21,606 bases of DNA, from the NCBI GenBank assembly GCA_012026715.1, contig VEPB01000117.1, forward strand, positions 1 to 21,606, read 5' to 3'. Source of the DNA: Methylococcaceae bacterium. Lineage in GTDB: Bacteria > Pseudomonadota > Gammaproteobacteria > Methylococcales > Methylococcaceae. Numbering within the stretch: position 1 is the stretch's first letter; each line of letters begins with the position of its first letter. The translations under genes were made by a program, and so were the position numbers. The notes beneath the pieces were generated by a model. That model was not told the DNA's origin. It was given only the letters and a program-made list of their open reading frames with translations, and ran no database searches. This document shows, one piece after another, positions 15,033 through 21,606 of the stretch.

Positions 15033-15716
15033 ATGGCCGTTGCCGATGGCGTCGAGCAAAACCGCTTTCCCCTCGAGATGACGCAATCCAAACCGCTTTT
15101 CGCCGGCCGTTTCCGCGGCTACCTGCCCGTGGTGGTCGACATCGAGACCGCCGGCTTCGATCCCCACAAGAATGCACTGCTGGAAATCGCCGCTGTCATC
15201 CCGGCCATGGACGAGACCGGCAAGATCAGCATTGAGGAATGCCATTCCAGCCACGTCATCCCCTTCCCGGGATCCAGGCTCGACGAATCCGCCCTGGCCT
15301 TCAACAAGATCGACCCTTACCACCCGTTCCGTTTTGCCGTTGATGAAAAGGAAGCCCTGGACAAGATCTTTACGCCGATCCGCTCGGCGATCAAACGCAA
15401 TGGCTGCACCCGCGCCATTCTGGTCGGCCATAACCCGGCTTTCGACATCGGTTTTCTCAATGCCGCCGTCCACCGCACCGGGATCAAGAAAAATCCCTTT
15501 CATCCCTTCAGTACCTTCGATACCGCCACTCTCGCCGGGCTGGTCTATGGCCAAACGGTGCTCGCCAAGGCGGTACAGGCCGCCGGCCTGAGCTGGGATA
15601 ACGGCGAGGCCCATTCCGCCAAGTACGACGCCGAACAGACCGCCAAGCTCTTCTGCACCATCGTCAACCGGTGGCGGGAACTGACGCAATCGGCTGCCGA
15701 CGCCTTGGAAAATTAA
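15033..15716 (+). CDS. rnt: Ribonuclease T
   Basis: 3'-5' exoribonuclease of the DEDDh family that trims tRNA and other stable RNA 3' ends. In the 227-residue form the catalytic residues are Asp36 and Glu38 (VDIETAG), Asp138 (HNPAFDIGF), His194 and Asp199 (EAHSAKYD). The stretch NPFHPFSTFDTATLAGL is almost the same as in E. coli RNase T, which separates it from the related DNA polymerase III epsilon subunit. Start choice is uncertain: ATG at 15033 gives 227 residues, while an in-frame ATG at 15078 gives 212 residues and aligns better with E. coli; neither has a clear ribosome-binding site. Its TAA shares bases with the stop of the convergent glutaredoxin gene, leaving no room for a separate terminator. 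Confidence 0.94.
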   Translation: MAVADGVEQNRFPLEMTQSKPLFAGRFRGYLPVVVDIETAGFDPHKNALLEIAAVIPAMDETGKISIEECHSSHVIPFPGSRLDESALAFNKIDPYHPFRFAVDEKEALDKIFTPIRSAIKRNGCTRAILVGHNPAFDIGFLNAAVHRTGIKKNPFHPFSTFDTATLAGLVYGQTVLAKAVQAAGLSWDNGEAHSAKYDAEQTAKLFCTIVNRWRELTQSAADALEN

Positions 15717-16039
15717 GCCGTCGGGGCTGCGCTGGGGTTCGTCAGCAGTTCCTGGAGGGAACCGTTCTGCACCATTTCCATCATGATGTCGCAGCCGCCG
15801 ACCAATTCACCATTGACGAACAACTGGGGATAGGTCGGCCAGTTGGAGTAGGTTTTCAGGGCCTCCCGAATTTCCGGGTCCTCGAAAATATTCACATAGG
15901 CGAACTCGGCGCCGCAGTGCTGCAGAACCTGCACCGCACGGGCTGAGAAGCCGCACTGCGGGAACTCGGGAGTTCCCTTCATGTAGAGCACTACCGGATT
16001 GCTGCCGATCTGCTGCTTAATCCGCTCGATCACGTCCAT
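15713..16039 (-). CDS. grxD: Monothiol glutaredoxin, Grx4 family (CGFS type)
   Basis: Small cytoplasmic protein that binds and transfers a 2Fe-2S cluster with glutathione, linking iron-sulfur assembly and iron sensing. The 108-residue product matches E. coli GrxD in length and motifs: KGTPEFPQCGFS with the monothiol CGFS site at 29-32, WPTYPQLFVNGELVGG with the cis-proline, and GCDI. The ATG at 16037-16039 has AGAGG six bases upstream; the open frame to 16462 runs into the opposing gene and is not used. A TGATAAAAT (complement of about 16078-16086) could be an extended -10 promoter. The gene is divergent from the ABC cassette and converges with rnt. The RNase T/Grx4 neighbourhood also occurs in other gammaproteobacteria, including E. 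coli. Confidence 0.95.
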   Translation of the reverse strand: MDVIERIKQQIGSNPVVLYMKGTPEFPQCGFSARAVQVLQHCGAEFAYVNIFEDPEIREALKTYSNWPTYPQLFVNGELVGGCDIMMEMVQNGSLQELLTNPSAAPTA

Positions 16040-16227
16040 CGCATACCTCTGCTGGTTGGGGTTGATATTTCCCAGGAATTTTATCAGATTAGCGACGTGA
16101 CAGCCCACCCGGACAGCGAACGTGGCGAGCCTGGCAGCCTCGCGTTGTCCACTTTGAATCGGGTATTCTTGCCACGGCTGAAATTCCAAGTTGGACCCGC
16201 TGACCAAACCGCTGATTCCCCGCGCTG

Positions 16228-17463
16228 ATGAACCCATTGATCTATAAGTTGGCTTCACCGTTAGTGCTGGTTTTGACCCTAGGCAACCTGGCACAGGCGG
16301 CCGCCCCAAAAAAAGCCGTTCCGCCCCACAACGAGCCCACCAAATCCGTGGCTCCGGCAACCGAAAAGTTGACGATCGCGTACCTGGCCCAACAACGGGA
16401 AAATCTCCTGCCCCAGGCGTACTTCCTTCCCACCGCCGCTGACGCCGGCTTGCAGGGCGCACGCTTGGCCATCACCGACGACAACACCACCGGCGCATTC
16501 ACCCGGCAGCAATTTGAGTTGAAAGAAGTCCTCCTCGGCGCCGACGGCGACCCCGGGGCCGCCTTCAAGCAACTGCGCGCAGACGGCTATCGGCACATTC
16601 TGGTCGATCTGCCGACCGATTCCGTAACCGCTCTGTCGGCCCTCCCGGAAGCGGCAGACGCCCTGCTCTACAACGTCTCCGACAGCGCCGACGACCTGCG
16701 CGGACCACGCTGTGCGGCAAATCTGTTGCACCTGATCCCCAGCCGGGCCATGCGTGCCGACGCCTTGGCCCAGTATTTCGCCAAGAAACGTTGGAAAATG
16801 TTGTTTCTGGCGATCGGAACCACATCGAAAGACACCCTTTACGCCGCCGCCATCAAACGCGCAGTCCCACGCTTTGGCCTGAAAATAACCGAAGAGAAGT
16901 CCTGGAACCATCGTTTCGATGAACGGCGCACACCGGAATCCGAGGTACCCGTGTTCTCCCAGGGCGAGGAGTACGACGTCATGGTCGTCGCCGACGAAGA
17001 CGGCGCTTTCGGCGATCTGCTGTCCTACCGCACCTGGTCACCACGCCCGGTGGCTGGAACACAAGGGCTGGTCGCGACCGCTTGGCATCCGACCCTGGAA
17101 CAATGGGGAGCGATCCAACTGCAAAACCGTTTCCGTGAACAGTCCAAGCGCTGGATGACCGAAATCGATTACGCCGCATGGCTGGCGATCCGTGCCATCG
17201 GCGAAGCCGCATCCCGCACCAAGTCTTTGGATTTCAGCAAAATAAAGGAATACCTGTTGAACGACGGTTTCGCGCTGGCGGGATTCAAGGGCGTGCCACT
17301 GTCGTTCCGACGCTGGGACGGTCAGTTACGGCAACCGATGCTGCTGGCGGGCGAACGGTCGCTGGTGGCGGTCGCGCCCATCGACGGATTTCTCCATCCC
17401 AAGAACGAATTGGACACCCTGGGTTACGACCAGCCCGAAACTCAATGCAAGACAACCCGCTGA
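16228..17463 (+). CDS. Periplasmic binding-protein-like component of PQQ-alcohol-dehydrogenase-linked ABC system
   Basis: First gene of a four-gene ABC cassette. The 411-residue product has a signal peptide (cleavage near residue 25, LAQA/AAP), a Pro-rich linker, and a bilobed binding-protein fold resembling branched-chain amino acid receptors (IAYLAQQRENLL, a run around GARLAITDDNTTG, later WKMLFLAIGTTSKDTLYAAA). It fits the family named 'ABC transporter substrate-binding protein, PQQ-dependent alcohol dehydrogenase system' in content and gene order; I could not run the profile. The ligand is unknown. No clear Shine-Dalgarno precedes the ATG. It is divergent from grxD across 188 bases, where the operon promoter should lie. 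The beta-propeller gene follows after 13 bases. Confidence 0.82.
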   Translation: MNPLIYKLASPLVLVLTLGNLAQAAAPKKAVPPHNEPTKSVAPATEKLTIAYLAQQRENLLPQAYFLPTAADAGLQGARLAITDDNTTGAFTRQQFELKEVLLGADGDPGAAFKQLRADGYRHILVDLPTDSVTALSALPEAADALLYNVSDSADDLRGPRCAANLLHLIPSRAMRADALAQYFAKKRWKMLFLAIGTTSKDTLYAAAIKRAVPRFGLKITEEKSWNHRFDERRTPESEVPVFSQGEEYDVMVVADEDGAFGDLLSYRTWSPRPVAGTQGLVATAWHPTLEQWGAIQLQNRFREQSKRWMTEIDYAAWLAIRAIGEAASRTKSLDFSKIKEYLLNDGFALAGFKGVPLSFRRWDGQLRQPMLLAGERSLVAVAPIDGFLHPKNELDTLGYDQPETQCKTTR

Positions 17464-17476
17464 CGCCTTCCATGCC

Positions 17477-18448
17477 ATGACCAGAGCTTATCCCCTGGCG
17501 TTCCTATCGCTGCTGACCTACGGTCTTTCCATTCCTGCAACCGCCGATACCGTGTATGTGACCCTGGAAAAAGACAACGCCCTGGCCGTCATGGATGGAA
17601 CGTCCGGAAAGCTGGTCAAGACCATCAAGATTGGCAAGCGCCCCCGCGGCATTGCCCTTGGCAAGGACGCCAAACAACTCTATGTGGCTGCCAGCGACAG
17701 CAACACCATCCAGGTCATCGACACCGCCAGCCTCAAGATCGTCGGCAAACTACCCTCGGACGAAGATCCGGAAACCTTCGCCCTCAACCCGGCGGGGTCC
17801 ACCATGTACGTCTCCAACGAGGATGACAATCGCGTCACGGTGATCGACATCGCCCAGCAAAAGGCGATCAAGCAGATCCCCGTGGGCGTGGAACCGGAGG
17901 GTATTGCCGTCAGCCTGGATGGGCGCTGGGTCGTCAGTACCAGCGAGACGACCAATATGGCCCACTGGATCGACAGTCGGAGCCTGGAGATCGTCGACAA
18001 CACCCTGGTTGACCCGCGGCCACGTTACGCCACCTTCACCGCCGACAGCCAACAGTTGTGGGTTAGTTCCGAAATCGCCGGCAGCGTCACGGTGATCGAT
18101 GCCAATACGCGTCAGACGGTGAAGAGCATTACCTTCAAGATTCCCGGAGTCACCCAGGAAAAAATCCAGCCGGTGGGCATCAAGATCGACCCCCAGCGCC
18201 ACTATGCCTATGTTGCGTTGGGACCGGCCAACCGGGTCGCGGTGGTCGACGCCAAGTCCCTCGAAGTGGTCGACTACTGGCTGGTGGGACAACGGGTCTG
18301 GAACCTGGAATTTTCTCCTGACCTCAAGCGTCTCTATACCACCAACGGCATCAGCAACGACGTTTCCATCGTCGACCTGGAAAACCGCAAGGTTCTGAAA
18401 TCGGTTGCAGTGGGCCAAAACCCATGGGGCGTCGCGGTCAAACCATGA
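17477..18448 (+). CDS. Secreted YVTN-type beta-propeller, PQQ-dependent catabolism-associated
   Basis: A 323-residue protein with a signal peptide (about residues 1-23, ending PATA) and then about seven repeats of 40-45 residues of the YVTN/lactonase-like kind, each with a form of LYVxxxxxNTVxVID followed by G-x-x-P-x-G-I-A (for example QLYVAASDSNTIQVID, TMYVSNEDDNRVTVID, RLYTTNGISNDVSIVD). This predicts a periplasmic seven-bladed propeller. It matches the family called PQQ-dependent catabolism-associated beta-propeller protein, always found with this ABC set. It lacks an obvious active site, so a binding or scaffolding role is likelier than catalysis; that is inference. Its TGA overlaps the ATG of the ATPase gene by four bases (ATGA), indicating translational coupling. 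Confidence 0.85.
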   Translation: MTRAYPLAFLSLLTYGLSIPATADTVYVTLEKDNALAVMDGTSGKLVKTIKIGKRPRGIALGKDAKQLYVAASDSNTIQVIDTASLKIVGKLPSDEDPETFALNPAGSTMYVSNEDDNRVTVIDIAQQKAIKQIPVGVEPEGIAVSLDGRWVVSTSETTNMAHWIDSRSLEIVDNTLVDPRPRYATFTADSQQLWVSSEIAGSVTVIDANTRQTVKSITFKIPGVTQEKIQPVGIKIDPQRHYAYVALGPANRVAVVDAKSLEVVDYWLVGQRVWNLEFSPDLKRLYTTNGISNDVSIVDLENRKVLKSVAVGQNPWGVAVKP

Positions 18449-19185
18449 CACCGGCCGCCCCTGCCCTGATGGTGGGCAATCTCTCGTTTGCTTACGGCAA
18501 GCGGTTGGCGCTGGACGGCGTCAGCTTCACCGTCAGCCCCGGCCAATGCGCCATCTTGCTGGGGCCCAACGGCGCCGGAAAGACCACCTTGTTTTCCCTG
18601 ATCACTCGACTTTACGACAGCCGCGACGGCCTCATCGAAATCTCCGGCTGGGATATCAAGGGCCACTCCACCCGGGCGCTGGCGCGGCTCGGCGTGGTGT
18701 TCCAGCAACCAACCCTCGATCTGGACCTCAGTGTCCAACAGAATCTGCGCTACCACGCCGCCCTGCACGGGATGCCGCGGCGCTTGGCGGAAGCCCGCAT
18801 CGAGCAAGAGCTGCAGCGGCAGAACATGCATGACCGCCGCCACGAGACCGTGCGCAGCCTCAACGGTGGCCATCGACGCAGGGTCGAAATCGCCCGTGCC
18901 TTGCTGCACAAACCCGACGTGCTGCTGCTGGATGAGCCCACTGTCGGCCTCGACGTGCCCAGCCGCAAGGCCATCGTCGACTATGTGCATGCGCTAGCCG
19001 CCGACCAGCAGATCGCGGTGCTTTGGGCCAGTCATCTGATCGACGAAATCGCTCCGAACGACCGCCTGATGGTGCTGCATCGCGGAAAAATCCGCGCGCT
19101 CGGCAGTGTGGAGGAGATCCTGCGACAAACCGGCACCAGCGACATCGGCGCAGCGTTCGCCCAGCTCACCGGGACGCCGCCATGA
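18445..19185 (+). CDS. ABC transporter ATP-binding protein, PQQ-alcohol-dehydrogenase-linked system
   Basis: Cytoplasmic ATPase subunit (246 residues) driving the permease encoded next. Walker A is GPNGAGKTT, the Q-loop is VVFQQPTLDLDLS, Walker B is VLLLDEPTVGLD with the D-loop, and the switch histidine is in WASHLIDE. The signature reads LNGGH where LSGGQ is usual. Overall it is closest to DRA/CcmA-like ATPases of ABC-2 exporters. The start at 18445 overlaps the propeller stop (ATGA), and its own TGA overlaps the permease ATG in the same way. The frame is open 21 bases further upstream, but that region belongs to the propeller gene. Membership of the PQQ-linked family rests on gene order and sequence character. 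Confidence 0.9.
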   Translation: MTPAAPALMVGNLSFAYGKRLALDGVSFTVSPGQCAILLGPNGAGKTTLFSLITRLYDSRDGLIEISGWDIKGHSTRALARLGVVFQQPTLDLDLSVQQNLRYHAALHGMPRRLAEARIEQELQRQNMHDRRHETVRSLNGGHRRRVEIARALLHKPDVLLLDEPTVGLDVPSRKAIVDYVHALAADQQIAVLWASHLIDEIAPNDRLMVLHRGKIRALGSVEEILRQTGTSDIGAAFAQLTGTPP

Positions 19186-19985
19186 CGTTCCTTCACTATC
19201 TGCGAGCCCTCCTCGGAATCGTGAAGCGGGAGTTGTTCCGCTTCGTCCATCAGCGCGAACGCTTTGTCTCCGCCTTGGTGCGCCCCCTGCTGTGGCTGTT
19301 CATCTTCGCCGCCGGCTTCCGCTCCACCCTTGGCGTGGCCATCATTCCACCCTATGAAACCTACATCCTCTACGAGGTCTATATCACGCCCGGTCTGGTG
19401 GCGATGATCCAGCTGTTCAACGGCATGCAAAGTTCCCTGTCGATGGTTTACGACCGCGAGATGGGCAGCATGCGGATCCTGTTGGTGAGCCCCCTGCCCC
19501 GCTGGTTCCTCTTGATCTGCAAGCTACTGGCGGGAACGCTGGTGTCGGTGTTGCAGGCCTATGCGTTTTTGGCAGTCGCCTGGTTCTATGGAATCCAGGC
19601 TCCGCCGGAAGGCTACCTGGGCCTGATCCCGGCGCTCCTGCTCACCGGACTGATGCTGGGCTCGCTGGGACTGCTACTGTCCTCCTTCATCAAACAGCTG
19701 GAAAACTTCGCTGGCGTGATGAACTTCGTCATCTTCCCCATGTTCTTCCTGTCCACGGCGCTGTATCCAGCCTGGAAAATCCAGGAATCCAGCGAACTGC
19801 TGTATCGGCTGGCGCTGTACAATCCGTTTTCCCAAGCCGTCGAACTGATCCGTTTCGCGTTATACGGCAAGTTCGCGAGCGATCCGGCGATCTACGTGAC
19901 GATCGCGCTTTTGATATTTTTGGCGGCCGCCATCGTCGGATACAATCCTTCCAAAGGCATGATGCAGCGCAAAGCCGGACCCTGA
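19182..19985 (+). CDS. ABC-2 type permease, PQQ-alcohol-dehydrogenase-linked system
   Basis: Inner-membrane permease of 267 residues with about six helices in the ABC-2 exporter pattern: an N-terminal amphipathic segment (VKRELFRFVHQRERF), first helix in VRPLLWLFIFAAGF, the ABC-2 core MVYDREMGSMRILLVSPLPR, and a C-terminal re-entrant region MNFVIFPMFFLSTALYP followed by LYNPFSQAVELIRF. These are shared with DrrB/NodJ-like exporters. It pairs with the ATPase encoded just upstream, whose stop overlaps its ATG (ATGA). The longer open frame from 19023 lies inside the ATPase gene and is rejected. It corresponds to the permease called PedC-like in alcohol-oxidising pseudomonads; substrate and direction of transport are not established. 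Confidence 0.9.
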   Translation: MTFLHYLRALLGIVKRELFRFVHQRERFVSALVRPLLWLFIFAAGFRSTLGVAIIPPYETYILYEVYITPGLVAMIQLFNGMQSSLSMVYDREMGSMRILLVSPLPRWFLLICKLLAGTLVSVLQAYAFLAVAWFYGIQAPPEGYLGLIPALLLTGLMLGSLGLLLSSFIKQLENFAGVMNFVIFPMFFLSTALYPAWKIQESSELLYRLALYNPFSQAVELIRFALYGKFASDPAIYVTIALLIFLAAAIVGYNPSKGMMQRKAGP

Positions 19986-19993
19986 AAGAGCCC

Positions 19994-21058
19994 ATGACAA
20001 CAACAAGAACCTGGCTGGTGACCGGCGGTGCCGGATTCATCGGCGGCAACTTCGTGCTGCGCGCCTTGCGCCGCAGCGGCATTCATATCATCAACCTCGA
20101 TGCCCTGACCTACGCCGGCAATCTCGACACGCTGGAAACCGTCAAAGACGATCCGCGCCACGACTTTGTACTGGGATCCATCGGCGATCGGGCCCTGGTC
20201 GATTACCTGCTATCGCGCTATCAACCGGAAGCGATCGTCAACTTCGCGGCGGAAAGCCATGTGGACCGCAGCATCGATTCGCCCGATGCCTTTATCCAGA
20301 CCAATCTAGTCGGCACCGCCCAGTTACTGGAATCTGCGAGGCATTACTGGCGCGCGTTACCGCCCGAGCAAGCCAGCCGTTTTCGCTTCCTGCACGTGTC
20401 AACCGACGAGGTGTACGGAACCTTGGGGGCCACCGGCAAATTTACCGAAACCACGCCATACCAGCCCAACTCGCCCTACTCGGCGACCAAGGCCGGGTCG
20501 GACCATTTGGTGCGCGCCTATTTCCATACCTATGGGATGCCGGTGCTTACCACCAACTGCTCCAACAACTACGGGCCGTATCAATTCCCCGAAAAATTGA
20601 TCCCGCTGATGATTCAGCATGCCCTGACCGGCAAGGCGCTACCGATCTACGGTCAGGGAACCAATATACGCGACTGGCTTTACGTGGAAGATCACTGCGC
20701 CGCCATCGAGACCGTGCTGGAACGAGGTCGCCCCGGCGAGACCTACAACGTCGGCGGCAACAGCGAACGGACTAACCTCCAAGTCGTCCATACCCTGTGC
20801 CGGATGCTCGACGAGCTTTGCCCTGACTCGCCCCATCGCCCTCACGACCAGTTGATCGCTTTCGTCGCAGACCGGCCCGGCCATGACCTGCGTTACGCCA
20901 TCGATGCGACCAAGATCAAGACCGAACTGGGCTGGGAACCGACGGAGAGCTTCGACTCCGGTCTAAGAAAGACGGTGGAGTGGTATCTGAGCAATGCCGA
21001 ATGGGTCGGCCGTGTGATGGACGGGAGCTACCGAGGCGAGCGGCTGGGCCTGAATTAA
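19994..21058 (+). CDS. rfbB: dTDP-glucose 4,6-dehydratase
   Basis: Cytoplasmic short-chain dehydrogenase that converts dTDP-glucose to dTDP-4-keto-6-deoxyglucose, a step toward dTDP-rhamnose and other deoxysugars of O-antigen or exopolysaccharide. The 354-residue product has the NAD-binding TGGAGFIG (10-17), LDALTYAGNLDTL, the catalytic STDEVYG (Thr137, Asp138, Glu139) and the YxxxK pair Tyr162/Lys166 (YSATK). NCSNNYGPYQFPEKLIP is characteristic of RfbB/RmlB. GAAAGAG lies just upstream of the ATG. It starts eight bases after the permease stop, so it is probably on the same transcript, though rfbACD partners are absent from the window. Its TAA shares bases with the stop of the convergent kinase gene. 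Confidence 0.96.
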   Translation: MTTTRTWLVTGGAGFIGGNFVLRALRRSGIHIINLDALTYAGNLDTLETVKDDPRHDFVLGSIGDRALVDYLLSRYQPEAIVNFAAESHVDRSIDSPDAFIQTNLVGTAQLLESARHYWRALPPEQASRFRFLHVSTDEVYGTLGATGKFTETTPYQPNSPYSATKAGSDHLVRAYFHTYGMPVLTTNCSNNYGPYQFPEKLIPLMIQHALTGKALPIYGQGTNIRDWLYVEDHCAAIETVLERGRPGETYNVGGNSERTNLQVVHTLCRMLDELCPDSPHRPHDQLIAFVADRPGHDLRYAIDATKIKTELGWEPTESFDSGLRKTVEWYLSNAEWVGRVMDGSYRGERLGLN

Positions 21059-21606
21059 TTGGCGCCGTCGTTTCGACCAAGGCGAGTACGCAGCTCCGGC
21101 ACGATCGCCTTCCGGTCGAAAGGCGAATCCCCTGAAACGACCCAAACATCCTCGCTCTCGCCGGGTTCCAGCGGTTCCGCTCTGCACAGCTGTTGTTCCA
21201 AGACCTCGGCATTCGCCTCGGAAGGATCGATGCCAACACGACGACGTTCCTCAACCCGGAAGCGCATCGTTTCCATGGCGCATTGGATGTCGATGATGAC
21301 AAAAGGTACGTCGATCGATAAAGCCAGGATCCTCATTTCATGGCGATAGGCCGACTCCAAAAAGGTGGCGTCGACCACCACCGAATATCCCGCCTCCGCG
21401 AGGATACCCGCCAGCCGCCTGAGGCGCTGATAAGTCCTCTTGTTTTGTTCCGCGCCGTAACGATGTCCAGGGCTATCGTCTTGCGGGCCAAGGCGTTTCC
21501 TTTCAACATCGGAACGCAGCCAAACAGCCGGCAGCCACTCGGCAATTAGTCCGGCCAGAACCGATTTTCCGCTGCCGGAATACCCATGCAGGATCATCAG
21601 CCCCGC
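21055..21606 (-). CDS. P-loop kinase-like ATP-binding protein, C-terminal part (runs off the right edge)
   Basis: The frame is open to the window edge (AGLMILHGYSGSGKS...), so the true start is probably outside. The visible 183 residues contain a Walker A loop GYSGSGKS, LRSDVERKRL shortly after, VVVDATFLESAYRHEM in the middle and a late RVEERRR. This is the AAA_33/zeta-toxin-like kinase fold and closely resembles the C-terminal ATP-binding half of proteins annotated as bifunctional aminoglycoside phosphotransferase/ATP-binding protein. Those have an N-terminal APH-like domain, which would lie beyond 21606. The substrate is unknown, and the APH name does not imply drug resistance. An internal ATG at 21597 would make it a stand-alone 180-residue kinase, but it falls directly before the P-loop strand, so a longer protein is likelier. 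Confidence 0.75.
   Translation of the reverse strand, partial: AGLMILHGYSGSGKSVLAGLIAEWLPAVWLRSDVERKRLGPQDDSPGHRYGAEQNKRTYQRLRRLAGILAEAGYSVVVDATFLESAYRHEMRILALSIDVPFVIIDIQCAMETMRFRVEERRRVGIDPSEANAEVLEQQLCRAEPLEPGESEDVWVVSGDSPFDRKAIVPELRTRLGRNDGAN

Noticed and set aside
16141..16169. TTGTCC ... TATTCT as a promoter for the ABC cassette
   Set aside because: The boxes are only 13 bases apart, too close for a sigma-70 promoter.
16040..16462. N-terminal extension of the glutaredoxin frame
   Set aside because: It runs antisense into the binding-protein gene; the ATG at 16039 has a good ribosome-binding site and gives the normal Grx4 length.
1..21606. CRISPR arrays, tRNA/rRNA genes, insertion sequences or prophage
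   Set aside because: Reading both strands by eye showed no regular repeats, cloverleaf, transposase motifs or phage genes; the gaps are short and mostly accounted for.

Overview
The window reads as chromosomal DNA of a Gram-negative, aerobic, fairly GC-rich gammaproteobacterium. Heptose/LPS synthesis (hldE), an MlaA-type outer-membrane lipoprotein, RNase T, a CGFS glutaredoxin and a bioB-F-H-C-D cluster all fit that group. A four-gene ABC cassette of the kind linked to PQQ-dependent alcohol dehydrogenases suggests a methylotroph or methanotroph (Methylococcales-like). That assignment is an inference; no taxonomic marker was searched.

Positions 1-6099 are all on the minus strand. From right to left they hold an aa3-type cytochrome c oxidase operon (coxB, coxA, a 37-residue membrane protein absent from long-ORF lists, ctaG/cox11, coxC) closed by a clear intrinsic terminator. 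A 452-base gap follows, then hldE and the first 32 codons of dnaB at the edge. Positions 6296-11376, also minus strand, hold a tight biotin operon (bioB, bioF, bioH, bioC, bioD; junctions overlap by 4 bases or are separated by only 3) and a DUF2244-type membrane protein. bioA is not in the window.

From 11456 the strand switches. A comF-type phosphoribosyltransferase and a globin-coupled-sensor-like haem protein lie on plus. Facing the globin gene is a four-helix membrane protein with one c-type haem motif, then an mlaA-like lipoprotein gene with its own terminator. RNase T (plus) and a monothiol glutaredoxin (minus) converge and share stop-codon bases.

Positions 16228-21058 form one compact plus-strand block: a periplasmic binding-protein-like component, a secreted seven-repeat beta-propeller, an ABC ATPase, an ABC-2 type permease and, 8 bases later, dTDP-glucose 4,6-dehydratase. 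A P-loop kinase-like gene converges on it and runs off the right edge.

The least explained content is the ABC cassette (binding protein and propeller joined to an exporter-type permease), the globin sensor with no recognisable output domain, the membrane haem-c protein facing it, and the small cox-operon protein. I saw no rRNA, tRNA, CRISPR array, insertion sequence or prophage gene.
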